Shown here piece after piece: positions 57,146-64,000 of a stretch of 64,000 bases of DNA. The stretch is from assembly GCA_948567375.1 (NCBI GenBank), contig OX419759.1, positions 20,862,744-20,926,743 on the forward strand, in the 5' to 3' direction. The translations under genes and the position numbers were made by a program. This DNA is from Lunularia cruciata. Taxonomy: Eukaryota > Streptophyta > Marchantiopsida > Lunulariales > Lunulariaceae. Below the pieces are notes generated by a model. It ran no database searches and was not told where the DNA came from. It saw only the letters and a program-made list of their open reading frames with translations. Positions within the stretch are counted from its first letter, which is position 1. Each line of letters starts with the position of its first letter.

Positions 57146-57330
57146 CCTCACATCAGCAGTCACGGGTCTAATCCACACTGTAGCTCGACTAAGCGTTTTC
57201 TTTTAAAACTCGACCCGCTAGAATTGCAAGAGAGATCTGCAGATGCTTCTGCACAGTCACAGGTCTAAATTCCCTCTGTAGCTCGCCTAACCATATCTTT
57301 GAAAACTGGACCCGCTAGACTTGCAAGTGA
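57146..57330. repeat. Tandem repeat, two units of about 93 bp, 3' of dehydrin copy 2
   Basis: Shared order: TGCACA/TCAGTCAC, GGTCTAA, CTGTAGCTCG, CTAA-C, AAAACT-GACCCGCTAGA, TTGCAAG-GAGA. It lies in the 3' flank of the minus-strand gene 57489-58175. Confidence 0.75.
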
Positions 57331-57488
57331 GAGCTGCATCTGGTTCTGCACTGGTGACCTGCGACGAATTTCTGGCATAACTTAAAAGCCATACAACCAC
57401 CGTCACAGCAGGTGATACAATTTAAATTATTCCGACCGAGGTGAAGGACTGTCTATGTACAAATTTTCTCCCCAACGTCAAATTAAGT

Positions 57489-58175
57489 TCAGTAAGTGCC
57501 GCGCTGGCCTGTCCCGTAGCCAGGCCCAGTCGTCGAAGTAGTGTTGTGCCCACGACCAGGCATCAAAGTCTCCTTGATCTTCTCTCCCATACCGGGCTCA
57601 TGGTGTCCATACCCAGCGCCGGTAGGATGACCTCCCGTAGTTCCCGCGTACCCAGAAGTATTGTGCGTTCCGGGAGTTACAGCATCCTTGATCCTCTCTC
57701 CCATTCCGGGCTCATTTCCATATCCAGTGCCAGTAGCATCAGATTGTCCAGTGTACCCAGGAGTGTTGTGGTGCCCCGGGGTTACTGCATCCTTAATCTT
57801 CTCTCCCATACCAGGCTCATTTGCGTAACCAGCACCGTGAGTACCGTGAGTGTTGGTCCCATATCCAGTGCCGGTAGTTCCAGTGTATCCAGACGTTGTG
57901 TGAGTTCCGGGAGTCACTGCATCCTTCATCTTCTCTCCCATACCGGGCTCGTGTCCATACCCTGTGGGGGTTCCGTGGGTTCCGGTGCCAGTCATTCCTG
58001 AGGTTCCATGGGTTCCATGAGTACCAGTCAGTCCAGTTGTGGTTCCGTGAGTTCCAGTAGTTGCAGAATGGTGATCGCTTCCGGTCAGCTTGTCCTTCAC
58101 CACTGCAACCTTCTCCTTCACCTTCTCAGTCATTGTGGGCTTGTGGCCGGCGGGGAACTGCTGGTGGGACGCCAT
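57489..58175 (-). CDS. Dehydrin-like LEA protein, short copy (228 aa)
   Basis: Paralogue of 51388-52488 with the same start (MASHQQFPAGHKPT) and end (YGTGQ-GTY), but only four K-segment-like motifs (HEPGMGEKMKDAVTPG, NEPGMGEKIKDAVTPG, NEPGMGERIKDAVTPG and a C-terminal HEPGMGEKIKETLMPG) against seven. A frame remains open 15 codons upstream of the ATG at 58175; I start at the ATG because the leader there aligns with the leader of the other gene and a TATA box lies 160 bases upstream. Intronless, no Cys or Trp. The difference in repeat number suggests slippage or unequal crossing-over between units. It should have the same protective role. Its TATA box is closer to consensus than that of the long copy, so it may be the more strongly expressed gene (inference). 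Confidence 0.82.
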   Translation of the reverse strand: MASHQQFPAGHKPTMTEKVKEKVAVVKDKLTGSDHHSATTGTHGTTTGLTGTHGTHGTSGMTGTGTHGTPTGYGHEPGMGEKMKDAVTPGTHTTSGYTGTTGTGYGTNTHGTHGAGYANEPGMGEKIKDAVTPGHHNTPGYTGQSDATGTGYGNEPGMGERIKDAVTPGTHNTSGYAGTTGGHPTGAGYGHHEPGMGEKIKETLMPGRGHNTTSTTGPGYGTGQRGTY

Positions 58176-58335
58176 CTTCTCGAAAGAAATCAAACTCGAG
58201 TCGGTACAAATAACTCTCAACTTTCCTCAAACAGAATGCCGATCCACTGCGTGAATGAAATAGATTCAATCTGGACAGAATTGGTCGACTTGTAGCTTCG
58301 GGTGATGTTTGCTCTTCACATGCAGCTCCGATAGA

Positions 58336-58342
58336 TTTTATA
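58336..58342 (-). promoter_or_regulatory. TATA box of the short dehydrin gene
   Basis: TATAAAA on the minus strand in CGGGTATAAAATC, about 161 bases before the ATG. A start about 30 bases further gives a leader of roughly 130 bases. Confidence 0.75.
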
Positions 58343-58416
58343 CCCGAGAAAGAATGCCACGACAACACCAATGATCGCAGTGATCGCAGATTTGCAGGCC
58401 ACAATTAGCGTCAATG

Positions 58417-58423
58417 ACGTGTC
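58417..58423 (-). promoter_or_regulatory. ABRE-like ACGTGTC element, short dehydrin gene
   Basis: ACGTGTC in AATGACGTGTCA, about 75 bases upstream of the TATA box, conserved with the paralogue at 52801-52807 while much of the surrounding DNA has diverged. Confidence 0.65.
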
Positions 58424-58730
58424 AGATTTGAGCGAATAAGGAGGGAACAAATGGGCGACTAAAACCTAACCAGGTGTAGCCATACACGAAGACGAATTTC
58501 GTCTGTCGACCCAGATTAAAGTACCAATTCCAGCTACTATAGGACTTGGGTACTGAATGTTGAATACTCAATTCTGCGTTCCAAAGACAGGCCTTGTTAA
58601 CGTTATGGAGTCTTTGTTTCGAAACTACAGTATACAAAATAATAGGACTCGTCTTCTCGTGAAAGTTTTCAATCGCGACGCACATAGAATAACGACGTAG
58701 GATGGTAAGACCCATCAAGCGGTAACGGGA

Positions 58731-58790
58731 AGGCCCCATCAAGTGAACAAGGATAAATCTAAGAGGTAAAATAGGGCTAAGCCCCGATAG
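58731..58790 (-). repeat. 3' tail fragment of the non-LTR-like element, second copy
   Basis: Minus strand GGGGCTTAGCCCTATTTTACC and CTTGATGGGGCCTTCCCG match 60480-60545. It stands about 0.55 kb upstream of the short dehydrin ATG, in the same orientation as the fragment upstream of the long gene. Confidence 0.65.
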
Positions 58791-58915
58791 CGATAGAATG
58801 AATAGCTCTCATTCTCATAGGTACAATATAGAAGTATTGCTCTGTACTTACACTTTCAAAGGTGGAAGGAAACACCAAGTACCATGGAAAGGAGGACTAT
58901 CCTACCTCACTTCGT

Positions 58916-58960
58916 CCCTCCTTCCAAGTCGAAGTACCGAACTCCAACTTGGAAGGAGGG
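58916..58960. repeat. Perfect 14-bp hairpin
   Basis: CCCTCCTTCCAAGT (58916-58929) and its exact complement (58947-58960) with a 17-base loop. No T run or gene context to give it a function. Confidence 0.7.
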
Positions 58961-59269
58961 ATCTGTGTTGGCTATGAAATTTGTGCTCGTGGCAAAATGA
59001 ATTTGGACAAGAAGTAGTATCGTACAATAGGTTTGAGAAACTGACAATCCACTGTTGTCGTGAGTGTACGGTACTTGTCCTTCCTTAAAGTGGTTCACCT
59101 TGCACCTTAAATTCGTTACTTGCAGATGCGAGATGTCACCCTCATGCATCCTGCATGTATGAGGGGGAAGCACATTCGAACTGGATTCCAATCGCACTAC
59201 TTGTAGAACAAGTCTTTCTTTGGAAAGTAAAGGACATACGACTAGTTAGAGACTCCGACATGTTTTGAC

Positions 59270-59357
59270 TAAAAGGTATCGAAGAGTTCGACTTCCTTGC
59301 ATCTATCGAAGAATAAAAGGTATCGAAGAGTTCGACTTCCTTGCATCTATCGAAGAA
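59270..59357. repeat. Exact 44-bp tandem duplication
   Basis: Two identical units, 59270-59313 and 59314-59357 (start TAAAAGGTATCGAAG, end CTATCGAAGAA). Identity implies a recent event. Confidence 0.92.
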
Positions 59358-59502
59358 GATGCAATTATTGTACATGATGGATAGTCACTTAGTTGTTGCC
59401 CCTTTAACTCTCGTGGACACTATGTAATATGATTTTATGATCATTAGTCTAAGAGACTATACTTATGTGACAGAGGTGGAGGGAGGATCCTTTTTCCTAT
59501 AG

Positions 59503-60492
59503 GTGTTATTGCAGCAGACGAGAGATAGTCTATCCCCACGAGCACGAGAGGATTTTCCACCGTTTGCTTCACTATCGTCAGATTGGACTAGAGATTTACT
59601 GTCTTTCTTGATGGAGCGACAGTGTGAGCATATGCTATATTCTCTCTTAGTCTACTCGTCCATTCCTCAGGCTACTAGAGCACGTCTTCGCTCTTGCTCC
59701 GGCAAGGGTGCAGGCTCTTGGATCCTAGCTCGACCGTGCATTAGGGCTTTCCGACTTGCACCAGCTACTTTTTCTACAGCGATGAGGTTTCGCCTAGGTT
59801 TGGTCCACCCATCTGCATCTTCATTACTGACTTGTGAGTGTGGTTCTACACTAGATGCAGCCGCGGTCCACATGACATGGTGTCCTTTTGGAGGACAGAG
59901 GATAGCTACCCATGATGCCATTAGAGACATAGTGTTTGCTATGGCACGAGAGAGTGGATACTTGGCTTGGAGGGAGCGTTCGTATGCTTTGCAGACAACA
60001 TGTGTCAGGGCATACTTATACTTGGTCCGAGATGATCAGGTGACAGTAGCGGATGTCGTGGTTACGGACCCTACGCGTGATACAATTTCGGAGGGAGTGA
60101 TTACCCATCCCCTTGGATGGGCGGCGAGTGCAGCACCAGGTCGCAAGGTCTCCAAGTGTAGGGGCATGCAGCAAGGTCATCTCTTTGTTCCTCTAGCCTT
60201 GAGTTACATGGAGCGATGGACACGGCATTTGACACATTTGTCAGGGAGTGCGTGAGAGCTTATCATGTTAGGCGTCAGGGGGTACCCTCTCACTCTCATA
60301 CTTTGTAGCATATTTTAGACAGTGTGTGTCCATTCTTCTAGAGAGGGCGGTGGCTGGTGCAATCCATAGGAGAGCAATCACATTAGGTGATGTTTCTTCG
60401 GATGCTCCAGTTGTGTGTAGACCGTACAACTTGCATAGCTCAGATATCTTTGGTGCGGTAGTGCAGATTTCTCATATAGACTCTATTGGGGC
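59503..60492 (+). pseudogene. C-terminal domain of a non-LTR-type retroelement (zinc finger plus nuclease-like), broken
   Basis: Open from 59503 to 60255 (no ATG until 59611), then a frame shift and stops, with readable ERAVAGAIHRRAITLGDV and DSIGA up to TAA at 60490-60492. The order is GKGAGSWILARP, FRLAPATFSTAMRFRLGL, a CxC...H...C zinc-binding site (CECGSTLDAAAVHMTWCPFG), HDAIRDIVFAMARESG, a YLVRDDQVTVADVVVTDPTR segment and a final FVPLALSYMERW. This arrangement is seen after the reverse transcriptase in some eukaryotic retroelements, where a D...K nuclease core follows the zinc site; here ADVVV and the later K-x-S-K would be those positions. No RT is present upstream, so it is a 5'-truncated copy, as is usual for target-primed elements. 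The GC-richer composition differs from the surroundings. A captured host gene is less likely. Confidence 0.55.
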
Positions 60493-60592
60493 TTAACCCC
60501 ATGTTACCTTTTTTGTCTTTCCCTTGTACGGCTTGATGGGGTCTTCCCATCCTTCATTTTTCCAACGCGATCACCTTTCTCAGAACGTAAGG
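60493..60592 (+). repeat. 3' untranslated tail of the non-LTR-like element
   Basis: CCCCATGTTACC, CGGCTTGATGGGG and ACGCGATCACCTTT recur at 53288-53370 and 58731-58790. Three copies in 7.5 kb mark this as the mobile 3' end. Confidence 0.6.
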
Positions 60593-61969
60593 TTTTAATA
60601 CCAATTTCCAAAGTAGAGGTTAAACCATCAGTAATTTCTCAATAATTTTTGGAAATTTTAGTTCGTAATATTGTTTCATATCTTTTAAGTAAGTCTAGTT
60701 TCAGAACTAAAATTTATGGATTGCAAATTTAATGGTCGGAGTAGGATAAGCGCGCAAAGAACTTCGAAGCATACTCTGGCTGCTTACGGTACTTAACATA
60801 CCTAACTGCTGAAGCTCCTCACAATTTGCCTTGACTAATTATAAGGATTTCTTCGACATCTCGACTTGCTTGGCGTATCTTTGCTGTTGAAAATAGATGA
60901 TAGAAGATGAGTTACACGCAACGGGAATTTTAGTTGAGTGGGCACAACCCTATTCTCTAAAATAGAAAAGATGCCCTGGGCAGTTCTTTGTAAAACAAAA
61001 AAATACTTCAAGGCTATGGAGATAGAAAGACAGAAAAGGAGTGCATTATTTTTGGTTCATCATGGCATGTGCAATGATCCTACGAATTTAATTTCACTCT
61101 GCTTTGGAAATTGAACCCTCCACCAAGTATCTTTGTTAAGGGAAGCTTTGGGAAGGGAATTGGATAATCAATTCAAGATTAAATTCAAGTTCTAGCAATG
61201 TCACAATTTGAGTACCATGATATTAATTTGTTAAAATTCATAAATTCCTTCATATCGAAGGTATTTGGAAAAACCTATTTAGAAAAGAAAATTGATGTAA
61301 ATTTTCTGAAATAATCTTTTTGAATCAGCCTAAGTGAAGATACAATCTTCTGAATATCAAATTATATGGAAGACTTAGTGTAACTGAATTGCAATTTCGA
61401 ATCTCTATTTTCTGAATTATTTCCATAATTAAAATAGGTTAACACAAGTAATGTAAACTACGGTGATACGTTTCACTTAAAGGCTAACTATCATGCACGT
61501 ACCAGATCTTAGTATTTGTATTCTAGATTTTATATTAAAATTAGTTTTAAATTCTATGATGATTGAATTGTGGGTCTTAGACCTTTTTCACACATCAGTC
61601 GATAGGATAATTTGAAGGAGCAGTTTTGTAATCCAAAAGAAGATCTCAATTAATTAAACTCGAATGAGGGAATCAGATATTCAATGTCATTTTACGGCAT
61701 GAAATATATATAAACCTCAACACAACCTTTTACCCCAATACATAACTTTGTAATGACAGATAATAAGCTGAAACTTTATTGCACAATCAAACCATATTCT
61801 ACGTTAAGAAATATTCTTTATTTACTCGATGAATTTTGGATTGAAAAGATTCTTGATCATATAACAAATAAGAGTGTGTATTTTAACATTCATCTTAACA
61901 TGTTGCTTGCACTTGGGCTTGACTCAAAGTTGAAAAAGTCTTGAAAACTCAGTAGAAGTTGGGTGTTGC
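60593..61969. other. AT-rich DNA without a supported gene
   Basis: No long frame, no repeat match. It leads into the Helitron remnant. Confidence 0.5.
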
Positions 61970-63800
61970 AATGTTGAAAATTGGTTTTTGGTCCCATACA
62001 ACCACTACCTCCTCCTCAAGTACAATACGCACATCAATGTTGAGATTTGCCTATTGTGAAAAGCATGAAATACATCTACAAGTATGTCATGAAAGGAAGA
62101 GATAAGTGCACTATCAAGATGTTTGGCAAGTTGGGTCTCACATTGGAGTATGATGAAATTGAAAACTTTCTAAATGCACAATATCTTAGATCCATTGAGG
62201 CTATATGGCGGCTTAGTTCTTTTCTGATGGATCACAACTCACACATTGTGATTCCATTGGATTGACATCTTGAGTGCTAGAAGACAATTTGTGTCCATCC
62301 AAGGAAAGAGGCAATAATTGCGGCTCATCAAAACTCCAATCTCTTGGCTTTGTTTTGGCATAATACATCCATTGAAGCATCTTTACAGTTCTTGTATATG
62401 GAGATATCACAACATTGCACCTAGAAGGCAAACATTGTGAGCCACATAATCAAGGAGCTTGAAAAAATATGTCTAGGCTTTACACTATCAATCCCAAGAA
62501 TATTGAGCACTTCTATCTTTGACTTTTACTCCTTCATGTCCAACGTGCAAGAAATTGAAGAGGTGAATTATTCTACATTCCATGTTGTTGCAATTGCTCA
62601 AAAGATTGTGTCTTGAACTAAAGAGCATTAGGAGACTCTTTGAAAGGCTTTATTGTGTCAATCTTCATGTCAAATTTGTGAATTTTTTGCCATCATTTGT
62701 ACCCTAAATGCATCTGACCAAGCTTACACACTTTGGCAAGAATTTTCAAGTGCTATGACAAAAAATTTCTTTGTTGATGGCATGTTGATTGCCAATGCAG
62801 AAATCATGCATTGATTGAGATCAAAAAGATTTTGCTCACACATAACACCTCTTGTAAGGACCTCAAACTTCAAGAGCCTCAAATTAGTATTGCTAAACCC
62901 AAAAGCCTTGACCTTTTGGAGCAGGAATAGATCTTCCTTGAACTTTATTGCATGGCTAATGTGGAGCAATGGCTGATTATTGATTTTATACTAGCAGCCC
63001 TAGATGGAAAAATAATTAATTAAAAAAATTTCTACCTTGATGCACCAATTGGTTATCCAATGTGTCCTCCTTGCCAAAGTGGAAAGCATGAACTGCATTG
63101 CTTTGCCAACAAATTTCACAAGTATTATGGCAAGTTTGGTAGGTAGTGGGTGCACTCTTCATTATGCTTTCAAGATATACATTAGTTTCACAAGCAAGTT
63201 GGTTGTAGATGTGAAGGCCCAATCTGCATATGCTCAAAAACTTAGCTTGGTATCACTAATCATCATAGATGATGATGAATCATATATGATGAGTAATACC
63301 AAGCTAAGTTTTTGAGCTACAAACATCATCATAGATGATAAGCAATGTCATCCAGCATCCGACTATTGTTAATCATCATTTCTAAGACCTTGCACCTTCC
63401 AATGGATGAAATGTTCCCTTTGTAGGTAAGCTCATTCTCTTTTGTGGTGACTTCTTCCAATGCTTTCTTATTGTTGTTCACGGTGGCCATCCATGAGCTC
63501 TAGAGGCAAGCCTCAAGAGCAATAGCCTTTGGATCCATATAAAATGCTTCAAACTCACAACCAACATGAGAGTGCAACAAGAAGTGTCAATCCTTCATCC
63601 CTTGCCAACCTATAACAAATAATGTGAAAATGTATCCTCTTCTTGCTACACTCTCTTGTGTGAATGTTGAAGAAGCATGTTGTTGAAATTTGAATATGCA
63701 ATCTTAAGAAAGTTGCATGGAAGTCCAAAAACCTAGCAACCCAAAATGAGGTACATTCTAGGTAAGGTTTTGTACAATGTACCAACATTTGTACACAATC
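61970..63800 (+). pseudogene. Helitron RepHel remnant (Helitron-like N domain end and Pif1-type helicase)
   Basis: In order: FLVPYNHYLLLKYNTHINVE (61985-62045), VKSMKYIYKYVMKGRDK, DEIENFLNAQYLRSIEAIWR and a VIPLD end (62047-62265), which is the conserved segment after the Rep domain; ATICTLNASDQAYTLWQEFS-like text with a shift (62680-62760); then the Pif1-type helicase with a ruined Walker A (LDAPIGYPM where DGPAGTGKT is expected, about 63030), LLAKVESMNCIALPTNFTSI, LVGSGCTLHYAFKI, Walker B SLVSLIIIDD (63240-63275), GKLI-FCGDFFQ (about 63425-63460), EASLKSNSLW (63505-63535) and IKCFKLTTNMRVQQE (63545-63590). Stops and frameshifts make it dead. Helitrons move by rolling-circle replication; no terminal TC...CTRR ends were found, and the Rep motif and the 5' end are missing. 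Confidence 0.85.
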
Positions 63801-64000
63801 CACATTTCATGATGATGGAATCAAAAGAAAGTGAATAGTAGGTATCATTGTCATTGACTACTTCTTTTTCACTTTTGATTTAGAAAGAACTATTGCACGA
63901 GTTGAATTACAAGGCAAGCAATCTATATTTTATCAAAGAAAGAAAACTCAACTTAAAGGCTTGTCAATATATGTCAGTTGAAAGCATGGTTGGGATGGAA
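63801..64000. other. Window end, unassigned
   Basis: No recognisable feature; it may be the continuation of the Helitron helicase, too decayed to read. Confidence 0.3.

Noticed and set aside
58916-58960. Hairpin as a terminator or microRNA precursor
   Set aside because: Stem of 14 bp is too short for a plant miRNA precursor and there is no adjoining gene end.

Overview
The window looks like nuclear DNA of a seed plant, most likely a gymnosperm. There is no bacterial-style gene packing and no tRNA or rRNA gene. About three quarters of it is old, nested, frameshifted transposable elements, and the only convincing host genes are two intronless, dehydrin-like late-embryogenesis genes. Assigning it to a gymnosperm is inference, from the large decayed LTR elements and the PGM-x-x-KIK-type K-segments; the species is not determined.

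Region 1 (1-18.6 kb) is a stack of insertions. An old chromovirus-type Ty3/gypsy element (gypsy-0; pieces 4436-4654, 12720-13572, 17157-18470) is split by three events. A complete chromovirus, gypsy-1 (4655-10293), sits inside its reverse transcriptase. A solo LTR of family Y (Y1, 10299-12714) sits exactly in the target duplication of gypsy-1 and itself carries an element of family X (X-B, 10329-12231). A diverged X element (X-C, 13573-17156) sits in the RNase H region. A decayed Ty1/copia RNase H lies at 2.4-3.6 kb, and the window opens in the tail of another X element.

Region 2 (18.5-33.4 kb) has a second old gypsy (H) as host. Into it went a minus-strand chromovirus, gypsy-2 (18632-27947, with X-D inside), a full-length X element (X-E, 28539-32328) and a Y solo LTR (Y2). 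Insertion boundaries show TG...CA ends with exact or near-exact 5-bp target duplications, so the order of events can be read.

Region 3 (33.4-48.3 kb) holds a coiled-coil-coding remnant, a very decayed gypsy (Z) with Y solo LTR Y3, an inverted pair of LTR-like fragments, and a minus-strand gypsy (gypsy-3) whose pol end carries a PHD-type zinc finger instead of a chromodomain.

Region 4 (48.3-64 kb) is different: low-copy-looking DNA with a small hAT-type MITE, two tandemly related dehydrin-like genes on the minus strand (51388-52488 and 57489-58175) with matching promoters, several short tandem repeats, the 3' end of a non-LTR-type element with a zinc-finger and nuclease-like domain (59503-60492), and a decayed Helitron helicase (61970-63800).

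Most notable: (a) family X, about 3.8-kb TG...CA units with 5-bp target duplications, no LTRs of their own, an internal sense protein-coding remnant and a TATA-like box at a constant 670-690 bp from the 3' end, best read as solo giant LTRs with a coding region in U3; (b) perfect four-unit heat-shock elements in the gypsy-1 LTRs; (c) the PHD finger of gypsy-3; (d) the dehydrin pair. Some coordinates inside decayed elements are approximate.
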